Origin: Cyanoderma ruficeps | Lineage: Eukaryota > Chordata > Aves > Passeriformes > Timaliidae | Length of the DNA stretch: 64,000 bases | Direction: 5' to 3' | Assembly: GCA_008694505.1 (NCBI GenBank) | Contig: VZDJ01007755.1 | Coordinates: forward strand, 6,350,936-6,414,935 | In this document: positions 10,197-23,408 of the stretch, one piece after another | Layout: each line of letters begins with the position of its first letter | How positions within the stretch are numbered: position 1 is the first letter of the stretch | The notes under the pieces: generated by a model | Database searches by the model: none | Told to the model about the DNA's origin: nothing | The model's input: only the letters and a program-made list of their open reading frames with translations | Translations under genes and position numbers: made by a program

Positions 10197-13100
10197 TTTA
10201 CATCACTGATGGGATTTGGTCTCTTAGTTCCCAAATTATGTGATCTTCAGGACTTCCAGACAAGCCAAGTTGGCCTGATGTGATTGAATGAGATCTGGGA
10301 AGAAGAGCGAGTTCTGTTTTGTAGATCAGAGATTTGCTGATGGGGAGAAAATATAGACAGTGCAGAATCCCCAGTGAAATGGAAGGTGCCTTTAACATCT
10401 TGGCTGAGCTGTCTGACAGCCAAAAGGTGGGTCTGACAGTTCAGGGGGAAGGCAGCCATAGCTGTTTGTGCTTTGGCAGCCTGATGAGCCAGGCAGGTAA
10501 CCAGCTTGCAGGTGACTCACCTGGCAGGGCAGTGCCCCACTGATTTCAGTGGCTGCTCAGCTTGGGCGAACAGGTGAATGGTGGACAGACAGCCAGGCCT
10601 CTGCTGGTTAGCCAGGCAGCCAAGCTGCTCTGTGGAGTATTTCAGACTTTTGTGATGGTTCGGGATAGTTATTGAATCAGTGTTTGGTAGAGGCTTGCAA
10701 GGATAATATGCAAGAATTTGTTGCTTATGCTATCCCATGATAAGTACAAGATAATTTGCTGCTGGAAAAGAGACTCTGTTCCTAACTTATTGAATGTTAT
10801 CAGCTGTTCTACAAATCTGACATGCCTCCAACTACAGATTAATGCAGAATTGATTTTCCTCCAGGTTAGGTGTGCCATATGTCATGTTAAGCACTAATAA
10901 GAGGCATGCAAATAGCAACTGTAATCCTTTTCAGTTTTTTACTTCTCACCTGCTAAATTTACCTTTTCCAGAGAACTAAATATCTTCTTTTATTAAGCAT
11001 TAATACTTTGATAGAAGGCTACCATGTAGTCAGACTCACTTAAAAAAATATTAGCCAGTGGATATAAAAGAAGCATTGGTAATTCAGTATTTAAGAATTG
11101 CAGAAAATTATTTTTCTTTTTCCTTTTTTTTGTTTGTCTTTGTTTTATTTTGTTAATGTTATTGTGACTGCTCATCTGTTGATGATTTGACATCATATGA
11201 TGAAATATTTCACTATTGATGACTGTGTCAGGATTATATTCTGGCAAATTTGGGAAAGTTTCTGGATACACTTTGGAAAACTATAACTTGCTGTGTTTTC
11301 TGTGTCTCTCAGTTTTTTTCTGAGTTTTCCACTGAGCAAACTCACTTGGGGTCTATAGAAAAGCCTTAGGCTTTGCAGGCCTTACCACTAAAAATACTAT
11401 TTAGGAAAGAGGCTTCGTGTCATCCAAATCTTGACATACTCTCCACAACAAAGCATTAGCCTGGATTTTTTCGATGGAAATTAAGATACAAAAGCAGAAC
11501 TCTGCCATAACATTTGAATACAACCGCTTTAATTATATTTTGTATAGTAGTATCATTTAACTGTTAGAAGTAAATCTCTACCCACACTTCACTCTAGCTT
11601 AAAATTTTTAAATCATTCAGTTGTACGGTTAAATTTTCTATACAGACGCTGAGTAAGAAATGTTATTTTCTGGTGCCTGTCATTTAATTTGTCTGCATGT
11701 GCTTCTTCTTAACATTAAGTGTATGCTATGATTTTTCTTATTTGTGAATTTTAAGATTAAATTTGTATTATGCTTAAGAAACAAGGCAATATGCAGCATA
11801 TTTTATTTATTATAAATGTTGAGAATGGTGTAGCCCTGGTTTTGTGCCTAAAATATTTTAGTTTCCTGAAATCCTTTTCCCAAAGAATTTTCTGTAAACA
11901 AGAAAAATGTTTTTGTAACTGTAACTTTATTCTCATTCTTTTCCCTGGGAGGGACTTCTTGATGTCCCTCTAGTCTGACCAATGTGATTGAAAAAATATG
12001 TCTTTGTTTCACCAATCAAATTAGTCTGTGTAAAATGGTATATAAAAGAAGCACATCCCAAAAATAAAAAAGTCATTTTCAGCCTTCTGAAGTCAAAGTC
12101 TGTGTTGTGTCAGAATGGAACCCCACTTCATATGGAAATACATATAGAGAGCAGATCCTGCAAGAAGACAGTCAAATATATCAAAATACCCATAGAAATC
12201 TGCTTTTGTAAAGAGAATTTCTAAATACATGTTAAGCCTATAAAGGTGAACTGGAGACAACTTCTGAGTTGAGCAGGGAGAAATCCATGCCTGTGAGTGA
12301 TGTGTGGTTTGGGCTTTGCTTGCAGGTCTTAGACCAGGCATCTTTGGCTGAGATTTCAGCTGGATATGCGTGCACAATTTACATCATTACTTTTGATCTG
12401 GTGAAAAAAGAGGTTTGGAAAATAGTTTCTTTTAAAAAAACATTCCTTTAGAATAGTGTAGTATTTAACTAACAGCTTAAATTAAACACTCTTGAGTAAA
12501 CATTAAAAATAACACACCATATTTCTCCAGTCACTGTAATTATAGAATGTTTTATTACAGTTCAATTACATTGATAAGTAATTTTTGGAAGTGAAAATTT
12601 CAGTTCTAATAGCATTTTTTTTTGTTTTCAAAATATTATTTTGAGACTACATTTCTAAGGCAGTGCAACAAAAAGTAAAGTGTAGTTCTAGAGTTTCCAG
12701 CTGTATTTATATTTTAGGTTCTTGCTCCCCTGGAAATATTTGCATGACCTCTGCTTTATCCCTGTTTATGTATTAATGGTCTTTGCCACTGTTATCATTT
12801 CACCCTGTTTTTCCTTGCAAGTAACCTTGTTTTTCACTGCCTTGATGTAATAATAAACAGTTTGATAAGACAGCGTGCGATAAATTTTAATACATTTTTC
12901 CCATAAAAACAGGGAAAACAACAGGATCCTTGAAATAATCTTAAAATGCCTAAAAAACTAAGTGAAAAGATATGTTGAGTTTTTGTGGTTTTTTAAACTA
13001 TTCTCAGGAGTATTAGAAAATATGTGCTTGTGTAACAAGATTCACAAAAGCATGGAGTAGAAGTGCTAGACAGTGTCAGAGATCCATGAAGAAGCCTACT

Positions 13101-15232
13101 TAAACTGACATCAAGGTAAATTTTCAGTATTTTTTTTTAACTTCAGAGACAGTTTTTTTCTTAATTTTTTAAGATGTCTTTTAAAAGTTGTTTTAGCAAT
13201 GCTTTCAGAAAGAGAAAGTGGAAGCTAAAGTTACCACACAGGCTCGCAGAAGTGAAAATAATCATGAAGACTTCCTGTCTTCAATAGGAAGTGAGACAAC
13301 TTTAAGGAAACTGGTTTGCTTGAAAAGGAATAGGAATAGGCAAGCTTGGTCACTTTTTTTCTAGTCAGATGTATTTTATGGTTGAAAAGAACATTTTAAA
13401 TTTCTTTTCTTCTTCTCTTCTAGTAGTAAGTAATGACTTTTTTTCTTTTTCATACACCCCACTGATGTTTTTTGATGGCTGTAGAAATATGGAACTGAGA
13501 CTCTGGAGGTAAGAAGAGTTGCTAAAGAATCTGAGTTGAGGATATCTTAAAGACCGTGTTGCAGAAATGATCTTTTTCCACCAAGATATTAGCAGATAAC
13601 CTACCCTACATTTTTGTCTAAAAGGTGTAATAGCAATTTCTGGTAATTCTAACAAAACTGTTTGTATCTAAAACATATCTAAAATAATGTAAAAGGCTTT
13701 AAGTTTCTATTGAAATGACTTAAAATTTAACAAAACACAATAGCATGAAAGTTCATTCATCTTTTAAGTACTTCATCATTATGCATTCCACGGAATAAGT
13801 TTCATCATAAATATTTTTAATCAGAAGATGTTTTACTTTAAAAATACATGTGTAGGCTCCTTTGATATTCAACCATTGTTGATGTAGAGGGCAGCCTGTG
13901 CTTCTGCATGTATTTTCCTTCATTTGATTAAGTACTTTTTGAAACTCCAGCCATCTTAAGGTTATTTCAGCACAATTTCCCTCACTTGTCTTCAGACTGT
14001 GAAGGTCACGCCAAAGCTGTTATTTCCCACATGAGCTGTGCCATTGTAGCCTTCCATTGTAGGCTAGGGCATCTTTAATTCCACAGATCAGAAGGTGGGC
14101 AAGTATTAATTTTTTTTCTTTTAATTCAAATGCCTCTGTCCATTCATACACTCTTTGAGAAAGGCAAACAGTACCTAGAATGAAAAAAAACCCCAAGAGA
14201 ATGAATTGCAATGGAGCATACCTCCCCAGCCATCAGCTTCCATTCATTTTAGATGTCACATGGGTGTAGGTGTTCATTCCTACATGTTTATTGAGAAGAC
14301 CTTGTTGCTATGGTCGTGACATATAAAGGAGTATGAAATTTTGGATGACAAGAATTCTGTCTTATGTTTCATGGCAAAAACTGCAGCAGAAAAGCTGTTT
14401 TCTTGGCTTCAAGGCCCAGTTGATTTTCATCAATTTTCTTTTTGGCAGACAGTGTCTTTTATGGTTCTATACTTTACCACATTAAAAGGGGGATTTTTCA
14501 ATTCTTTATTCCCGGTTCTTCTAATGGATAGAAGGGTTGTAACATGTTGTTACTTAAGGAAGCTCTTGTCTGCTAAAACTTAAACCCAGATTATGTCAAT
14601 AACCATTGTAATTCCATCTTTTTTAACACTGAAGCTTGTTTAGCTATCACAACCTTCATGTCATCATAATTACTTGGCATAGAAAATGGTTGCAGTTTGT
14701 GGCAGTGCCAAGCCCTCACCACATCATAAATCTTGTCCTGTGGTATGTTGAGAGTCCTTCAAAGTCCATCCTTTACCTTTTTTTTCCCTGATATGAGTCT
14801 TGATCCTATTTTCTTAATTTTCTTCAGAATTACTTTAATTAATGTTCCATAGTCAAAAATTACATGAAAATTGACAAAATGGCTTTCTGGGTAACAATTT
14901 CAGTCATGGTATTTTCTTCCCATGTTTTCGAAAGCAAAGACTTCCAGTCTTTTACAGAACTTCTTGGTGCTGTAGGAAAGAAATCCACAGTATATAGTAC
15001 TTTAGGAAGTACGAGCACAGAGTAGTCTATAGATTATGAAAAGTAATCTAGTGTTTCAGAAAGAAACCCCAAACTTCCTTCTTTTAGGAAATCAGTCATT
15101 TAACAACTGGATAAGGCCAAAAACAATGGACTCAGCATGCTACCTTATGTCCTGTAGGGATTGGAAGTGTCCTCCTAGTACTCCTTGTAATGGGTTTCTT
15201 TGACAGAGACAATAGGGGTATACAGGCAAGAC

Positions 15233-15276
15233 CCTAAATTAATTTTTCCATGAGCCTAAATTAACTTTTCCATGAG
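15233..15276. repeat. 22-bp tandem duplication
   Basis: Units at 15233-15254 and 15255-15276 both begin CCTAAATTAA and end TTTTCCATGAG, and differ at one base (T versus C). It is a simple local duplication. Confidence 0.9.
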
Positions 15277-16697
15277 CAGCAGTTATGTAGAAATTTTCCA
15301 TAGTTGTTCTTGCCATGCACATGATCCCAGGTGCATGAAGGGGAAAAGCAGAGCTGTCCCTGACAAAAAGAACCAAGACCATGACGATACTTGATAAATT
15401 CTTTCAGCAGTAGCAGTCAGGCCATCGCCATCCTCTCTCGTGTAGTCTCTGTGTAACACAGAGTTAATTGGTCTTTATCTACTCAGTAAATGGGGTGCTG
15501 CCATGTTGCATCAGACTTACCATGCTGAACGGATCCAATAAAATTCTGCCATGTCTTGGGAATGCAACTTGTCTTGGCACAGGAAGAGATGAAACAGCCA
15601 ACCTCCCCAGAAAGGTATGGCAGCACTAATCTAATTCATGTGACTTAGACTGAGTAGAAATCAAAATATCTGTATCCTCATGACTCAAATCAAGGTATTA
15701 AAGCTGTTGCCTCAAATGAAAGCAATGAAAATGTATAGTTCCTCTAATATAATGTTAAGCAGAAAAAAAGCATAGAAAGGCTTAAGACAATTATAATATT
15801 TATAAATGTAAATGGAGAAAGTGATGCAGTGCTCAGTTTAAATAGTATAATGTCATGTATAAAATAAAAACAACTGTTTTGGAAAAATATGTTGATTAGC
15901 CTAGACATTGAAAGGAAGAGGAGAAGAAAAAGAAAAGATAACTACAGATCAATTATACAAATGGGCCAGTTTCCAAAACAAAGGGGCAATACAGAGATTC
16001 ACAGTCTTATTACCATTTCCCAGTAAATTATTCCCTAATTTGTCTGAATTAAACCTGCTTCTTGTTCCACTTTTATTGGGAATGTAAATGAAATTGGGAT
16101 CTTTCTGAACATTAACTGGATGGCTTACTGAATATTCCATTCATTCTGTGGCTCCTTCTTTCAGGTTTCATCCTTATAAGTTGATTTTTCTGTCAGTAAT
16201 TTGCATTTAAATGATAAAAAAAATAATGAATATTTTATCTGCATGTACTTTCTTAGATGAAAATGTTGCTGTAATAACAACAGAAAATATTTATTTCATA
16301 TAAGTCAGTTTGGAACATGGATTTGTGTCATTGTTCAGTAGTTCAGTAGTTCAGCTCTTCAATGCTAAGTTTGTGAGTGTCTCTTAAAACAGGCAAACAT
16401 TTTATCCTACACCTCAGATAAAGATCAAATAAGTTTAAATACCAGACTTGCAATAAGCAGATATTTGACCGTATGTTCTGAGGTGAGTAAATCCCATACA
16501 TTTTTGTATAAATAAGTTGGGTTCTGCCTTTTCTGCAAAAGAGAGTCACTTGTCTAACTCATGCTTAGTAATGTGTATGAACTAGCTGAGTTTTAGAGAA
16601 AAATAGGCTTGAAGTGACAAACTGACCGGTAAGAAAGGGTAACTTTACTGAGCCTTATTTTAAAGTAATTACCCACAACTTCTCTAGGCAACCTGCT

Positions 16698-16722
16698 TTG
16701 TGTGTGTGTGTATATATATATG
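16698..16722. repeat. (TG)n(TA)n microsatellite
   Basis: A short TG run passes directly into a TA run. It is a simple dinucleotide repeat. Confidence 0.9.
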
Positions 16723-19700
16723 AATGCAGCTGTTTTGTTTGCAATAAAGTATGCATGACATAACTTTTTCATGTTTATTATCTTTATTTATGGGAAAACT
16801 TTTTCTTCTGTCAGAAAAAAATATATATTCCTTATCCCACTCTTCTGAAAATATCCAGATTTCTGTATTTCCATTCATCCTGAATCTAATTTTCAAACTA
16901 ATTAATAACAGCTACTTTCAGTACTCTTTGCGATATGTAATATTGCAATACTTATCCAATACTTTTTACAAACTGCTGCCTCGTGGAGGAAATAGTAGGT
17001 ACTGCAATAAAGTTAGCATCTCAGAGAGTACATTGAGGAGACCAAGGTGGACATTGTGAATTAAATGCCTTAAAAAGTAACTGAGGGGCATCAGCCCAAG
17101 GACTTCAGATTTCAGTTACAGGTGATTAGCATGGCTCAGAGTGTATTTAGCATGTCTTGAATTTAGGCTACTGACTAAGCATCTAAATCTGTCTAAGTAA
17201 ATCAGGTAAGCCCCTGGCAAATTTCCCCAGATGCTGAAGCAAGACCAGATTTTAGACTTGAGTAGAGCTGTTTAAATTCTTCACCAAACAAAAATGCTTT
17301 TTACATCTGACTTTGACTAGGAATCCATTGCTGGAAGGAAGGAGGTACAAGGGCAAACATAATCCCTCATCAGAGAAGGCTAATTTGTGAAAGTGCTGGA
17401 TTAAAGGGGCAGTGACTTCTCTAGAGCACTCCTGTGGTGGAACAAAGTCAGTGAGACCTTCTCAATCTTTTTTCCTCAAGACAGAACTGTGGAAGGGGAA
17501 TAGAAACTTGGTACAATACTTTTTGTTATGACTGAGAAATGAAAAATAGGAAAGTAAGAAGACTGTAAGAATCACTTAAATTCATAAGAAATTGCAAATC
17601 TGAGAAGAGCCTTTTTCTAGAGTTGCTAGTAACCACAGAAAAGATGAGCTGCTGGAACCAGAGTGCAAAGGTCTGTTTTAGAGAATCTGTTTCTTAAGTA
17701 GCAGGCTTTGACAAGATTTGAATATGGAAAAGATACTTCACTGAATAATTTAGCTGCTTTAACCACATGGATTGTGGCAGCATGCAAACGTTTCCTAGAG
17801 CCGCAGTTACTCCAGGAAGGTTAAGAATAGGCTGTGGAGTAGTTTACATATAGCAGCCTCCATTGAGAAACAGAGGAAAAATATATTTTAAATTTACCAA
17901 CAGATCCTTTTTTTAAAATGGACTGAACATGCCCTCAAGACTTCACTGATCCTGGAGGTTTACACATCTTCTATAATGACAGAACCATAAATTCTAAATG
18001 TTGGAACAGTCAACTGTTCAGGGCAGCATAACACCTCCCTGAAGACGCATTTTGGCTCATGTACTTTTCCTGGCGTGTTAAGTGATCCTGGAGCTGGGAA
18101 GGAGAAATTGCTGAGAGTTTAAATGGCAATAAACCTCTCTGGGAATGTCAAGGGAAGAAACAGGCTTGTCTTTGCATATACTAAAGAGTGATGTCTGTCT
18201 CCCAACTAACAGCTTCCTCTATGTATTGTTTTTTCAATTTGCAGTATCTTCTTTTTCAGTTAAATAATTAAAAAAAAAAAGTGTATAGAAGCACACATAT
18301 ATTCCCATACTTGTACTGCCAGGGATTTGAATTAAAAGAGACAAGAAATAGATAGTTTAGATTTATATAACTAACTCAGGGATAAGCATTGCAACTCCAA
18401 CACTGTTCAGGAAGCTTGAATGTTTGAGAAGATCGTATACAAAATCTTTACAGACTTTGTCTCTGTAAATAGCAACTATAGTAACCCCTGTCATTTAGTC
18501 TTCTGTGGAGCTTATTCCTGCTTTATTGTAATTATTTTATTGCCAGTGAAAGTGATCTGAATAACATGATTGGCCTTTAGAACCTAACTTCACTGCAGTT
18601 GTTTCCTACAAGCTACCATTTCAGTCTTTGGGTGCTCTTGCTAATGGCAAAAAGAAATTATGATAACCATTAACAGCCCCCTGAACACCACTACAGTTAA
18701 ATAACTATGATGATTTGCTACTTCAGAACACAGCTCTGCTTTCCCCAAACCATGATTTTCGGTTAATTCTTGACAATACTTCAGATATGAAATCTTAAAA
18801 CTGAAACGATTAATGTTTCATTTAACACAGTATTGGGTTTCCACAGCTTCCATGGACCAACACTGACTACTGACCACTGATTTTAAGTAGCTGTATGTTT
18901 GTGTCTTCCTTCCCAAATCCATAGAAATTATCAAGGTTATTCTGGTGCAGTTCCCTCTATAAATACAAGGACTGTTATGCATTTCAGAACAACGTTGTTT
19001 AATCTCTGGTGCAGGTTAATTTAATTTAGTCATACATGTTGACAGGTATTCTGAAGCACACTGTTTTGACATTGCATTTTTTCTAGATATTTGGAGAATT
19101 TGTTTGGACTTATTTAGAAGAGACCTTGAAGAAGGTCAGCAGTCATGGCTGAACCATCACTTTCTTGAGTGACTTTCAAAACAAACAATTTACGCTAGCC
19201 TAGGTTATTGAAGTCAGTGTTTCTTTTGCAATATTCTATACTCATTGAGAGGCCTACATTACAAAATCTACTTTTATTATACAGAAAGGAGTGCCAAGAT
19301 CATTCTCACCCTGCCCCCAGTCACATCTTCTGGTTAAATAATGTAAAAACAGTAAAGAAGCTTATAGCTGACAGCTTCTCTTTTTCCAAAACTTCACTTA
19401 AAAGTGGACTTATGTTTTCAGGATGGAGAGTTTAAATTCACTTAGGCCATATCATGGAAAGTTGTTTTAAGGCCTGGGACATCAGCTTGTGACTTGAATT
19501 TACTGCTCTAACAGATTTTTTATTTCCTTGGTAAAAATTATGGTTAGCACCTTCTTGCATACTTTCTCAAATATTGTCAAGATTATGGAAAGCTGAGGTA
19601 TCATCATAACAGGGGCAATGCATGCATGGTAGCAACTTTAACCTCTTGCATCAGTTTATGCCAGTGAACCTGAGATCCTTTACATAAGGGTGGATTTCAG

Positions 19701-21880
19701 GCCAGTTTCTGTTAAGAAGAGATTTCTTTGAAGAACCACCAAGTTCCAGATGTTCTCATGATGGCAGTAACATTTTTCTGACATGTACCACATAATCATC
19801 AGTAAGGATAGGACAACAATAAAGCTGTTCCACACTGAAATTACGTATCTCAACCTGAAGTTTTGCATGATATTTTTACCCACTGTTAGAATCTTCATGT
19901 ATTTTTACTCAACCAAACAGGACTTCTGTGCCTAAAGAAGATGCTCAACTATTAACTCTTAATGGTAGGATTTTTCTGGATCTAAGGATGAGAAGGAAGT
20001 TTTAGCTGCTGAAACGCCTGGATTTGAGACATTTGTTGTGTACCATTATGTTTCTCTGCAGCTTCTCAGAGTCTGATTTTGGTATACTTTATCATTCTTT
20101 TTTGTTTTCCTTGATAATTTCGTGTATTAGGTAAGACATTATTAAGTCTCCTCTATGGGCTACTGGTCACATTTCTCGCATGCAGACTAGGGATCCATTT
20201 TCATCCTTCAAAGATGTTTGAATACTCCCCTTTGACAATTTTGTAAGCTATTTTCCTGGACATCTCCAATAAGTCTTCATCTTCAAAGCAGCTATTCTCT
20301 GTGTTGGTAATCCAAGACCAAAATTCTTACTTTTTCAAGATAGATTCAACCTATATATGCTGAGTGTCCAGTACAATTTCATATCTGTAAACTTACCAGC
20401 AGTATTGCCTTTTTAGGATAACAACCATACAATATTTAAAATCCTTAGGTTACTGTGTTTAATTTTCTCATCTTGAGTCATGGAGCAGTAGTATTCCTCC
20501 AAAATATTGCTGTTAAATTTTCATTTCATTTTTAAAACCATGTCCAGAGTCCCCTGCCACACTAGGAACTTCTTCTGGAATGAGACTTCTCTTTCCTTTT
20601 CAGTCTGTCTAAATTATCAGAATGTAATGATGTCCACAAGTGCTGGACTGATGAAGAACATATTCCATACTCTTAGCAAACTCAATTTTCATACCACACT
20701 AGTGAACTACAGTCATAGTACTTGCTGTTCTTTACTGTACTGTGTTTATAATTTCAGGAACATTGTAGCTATTGAGCTAGTGCCAAGCCCAGTTGGGAAC
20801 AATTAGTTACTGGCTCAGTAGCCATGGCGCTTAATTAAAATAAGATTTCCTTTTATATTTTTTTGATATGTTTATGTCATACTGACAGTCTGACACACTG
20901 TTTCTTTACTCTCCAAACTTTCTAGGCATATCCATATAAAATCATCTTCTCATGGGCTTCAGTATCCCACAAACCCTCATCTTTCCCTCTTTTATTTCCA
21001 ACTAAATTAGTAATCCTAATTTATTCACAGTAACATGTGTCAATGTTTTCTGCTTTGTGTCTGTTCACATGTTATTCTTCTGATTGGCATTTGGGATTAT
21101 ATTACTCTGTGACCCTGTATCTCAGTCACTGGTCCCAGATCTACCTTTCAAAGAATTAACACTCACATTTTTCAGTTATCCAGGATACCCTGGTCAAATT
21201 CAACCTTTATTATGATAAACTAAACTGTTTTAAACTGACTTATCTGTCCCTTTACAGGGAGCTGTAATTTTATACTGGTTTATTTTATTTGATCTGGTTT
21301 TGGTTGCTGACAGGCTTTCTTGGATGTCAATTTTAGTTCTTCATTATACTGTTCCTGAATTCTACCTTCTCTTTTTTTACTCACTTTGTAGTTAATTCCA
21401 TTTTTTAGCTCTTCTTTAAGTGATTTAATATTTGATCCTGTGAAAACGGATTTTTGTTGTAATTCTATGCCATTTCCTCTCAGACTTCTCTGAATATTCT
21501 TTCTTTAGCTAATATAAGAATTCTCCTGTCCCTATGCAAAAATCTTTCAAGTATTCATTAGATTATACTTGTGAGTAACTAAGTCTGCTGTAGTAACTTC
21601 TCCTGGAGCAATTTGCATTGGGTAAATGAGACTCTTAATAGTTCAGCTTCTCCTGTCAAATGTCTGTTAAATGTCACAAGTGTCAACTTTAAAAATAGAG
21701 GGATATTAACTTGAGGTGTGTAGAAAAGCTCATACCATTGATTGCATGGGTACCTGTATTGCCTGTCACATTTCCAAAAAACAAATAAATCATGACTGCT
21801 TGCTCCCCTTTATCTCTTTCTTTCAGTTCAAACCCTGAATAAAATTGAATATTTGTAAATATAATTTGGTTTCCCCTTAG

Positions 21881-22980
21881 AACAGACAAGAATAGACTGG
21901 ACTACTTCAGGTGGAAGAGACCTACAATGAACATCTAGTTCAAATGCCTGAACAATTCAGGGCTGACCAAAACTTAAAGCATGCTGTCCAAATGCCTCTT
22001 ACACACTAACAGGCTGGGGGCATCAACCACCACTCTAGGAAGCCACTTTTGGGGCTTGACCACCCTCTCAGTAAAGAAATGTCTCCTGATGTTCAGTCTA
22101 AACCTCTCCCAGCACAGCTTTGAACCATTCCCACGTGTTTTATCACTGGATACCAAAACTGGAGGAGATCAGCACCTCCCTCTCCACTTCCCATCCTCAG
22201 GAAGCTGGAGAGAATAATGAGGTCACCCCTCAGCCTGCTTCTCTATAGACTGGAGAAGCTCAAAGTGCTCAGCTGCTCCTCACAGGAAGTGCCTTCCAAT
22301 CCTCTCACCAGCTTTGCTGCCCTCCTCTGGATGAATCCAAGGACCTCCCACATCCTTCCTAAGCTGTGAGGCTCAGAACTGCACACAGCACTCAAGTTGA
22401 AGCCACATTAACATTGAATACAGCAGAATAATTGCCTCTTTTGACTGGCTGGCGATGCTGTTTTTGATGCAACCCAGAATGGCTTGGCTGCCAGGGCAGA
22501 CACACTGCTGGCTCCTGGTGAGCATCCTGTCAACCTGCACCCCCAGATCCCTTTCTGCAGGGCTGTTTCCAGCCACTCTTCTCTCAATTTATACTTGTGC
22601 CCAGTGTTGCTCTGTTTTAGGTGCAGAATCCAGCATTTCAACTTGTTAAATTTCATCCCGTTAATCAGTGTCCAATGCTCTAATCTACATGGATCCATCT
22701 GCAAGGCCTCTTGTTCCTCAACAGAGATAGCAGCATTTCCCAGAGGGGTATCATCAGCAAACTTGCTAATGCTGCATTCAACTCCTGCCTCCAGGCTGTT
22801 GGTAAGTGTATTGAACAGAGCTGGCCCTAAAATTGAGCAGTCACCAGCCAGATGTAGCCCCATTCACTACAACACCTTGAGCTCTGCCTTTCAGCCAATT
22901 CTTCGCCCTGTGAGCCTCTCATCCAACAGTTGCACAACTTGTCCAGAGGGATGTTGTGAAGGTCTGTAGCTATCCCAGCA
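21881..22980 (-). mobile_element. CR1 element with decayed reverse transcriptase, minus strand
   Basis: About 1.1 kb of antisense CR1. The plus text runs in order: 3' UTR remnant, 'accaccactctaggaagcc', 'ctcagtaaagaaatgtctcc', 'cagctgctcctcacagga', 'ctctggatgaatccaagga', 'gcacacagcactcaa', 'ttggctgccagggcagacac' and 'tcatcagcaaacttgc'. On the minus strand one frame (22863 to 22408) reads through a recognisable reverse transcriptase core: a GPALFN-like block, then the catalytic-type FADD motif at 22761-22750. A shifted frame (22576 to 22373) carries the AERDLGVQVD and ILGCIKNSIASQSKE blocks. The frame change and stops show it is dead. No intact element or endonuclease domain remains. Confidence 0.95.
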
Positions 22981-23004
22981 GCCTCTTAGAACATGGAACC
23001 TTTA

Positions 23005-23408
23005 AAATATATTTGCCTAGGAATGACTGAGGGAGCTGGGGTTGTTTAGCCTGGAGAAAAGGAGACTCAGAGGTGGCCTTATCTCTCTCTACACCTGCCT
23101 GAAAGGTGGTTGTAGTCAGATTGATCTTTCTTCAGGCAGCAACTGACAGAACAAGAGGACACAGTGTTAAGCTGGGCCAAGGGAAATATAGGTTGGATGT
23201 TAGGAAAAAGCTTTTTACTGGAAGAGTGATAAAATACTGGAATGGTCTGCCTGAGGAGGTGGTGGAGCCACCATCCCTGGATATGTTTAAAAAAAAGATT
23301 GTATGTGGCACTTGGTGCCATGGTTTAGTTGAGGTGTTAGGGCATGGGTTGGATTTGATGATCTTGAAGGTCTCTTCCAGCCTAGAGATTCTGTGATTCT
23401 GTGATACT
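23005..23408 (+). mobile_element. CR1 element 3' portion, plus strand
   Basis: Starts near 'gactgagggagctggggttg' and continues through 'agcctggagaaaaggagact', 'caggcagcaactgacagaac', 'gaatggtctgcctgaggagg' and 'ccatccctggatatg', ending in 'gattctgtgattctgtgata', a well-preserved double octamer tail. The short frame 23106-23396 retains the [21 protein letters not shown] block of the CR1 reverse transcriptase C-terminus. It looks younger than most copies here. It lies head to head with the minus-strand CR1 just to its left. Confidence 0.95.

Larger units (their letters stand above)
10197..21880. other. Long AT-rich intergenic stretch, no gene seen
   Basis: About 11.7 kb with no recognisable coding exon, RNA gene or CR1 copy. 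ORFs are all short and unlike known proteins. It contains a 22-bp tandem duplication near 15.25 kb, a short (TG)n(TA)n run near 16.7 kb and several homopolymer runs. Older unrecognised repeats may be present, particularly in 13-15 kb and 19.5-21.5 kb, but nothing diagnostic is visible. Confidence 0.55.

Noticed and set aside
15501..15560. CCAATAAAATTC near 15535 considered as an LTR poly(A) signal
   Set aside because: No TATA box at a suitable distance upstream and no composition change; a lone AATAAA in AT-rich DNA is not informative.
22408..22863. 151-codon ORF as a host gene
   Set aside because: It is the reverse transcriptase remnant of CR1 (GPALFN and FADD blocks) and is broken by frameshift into the next segment.
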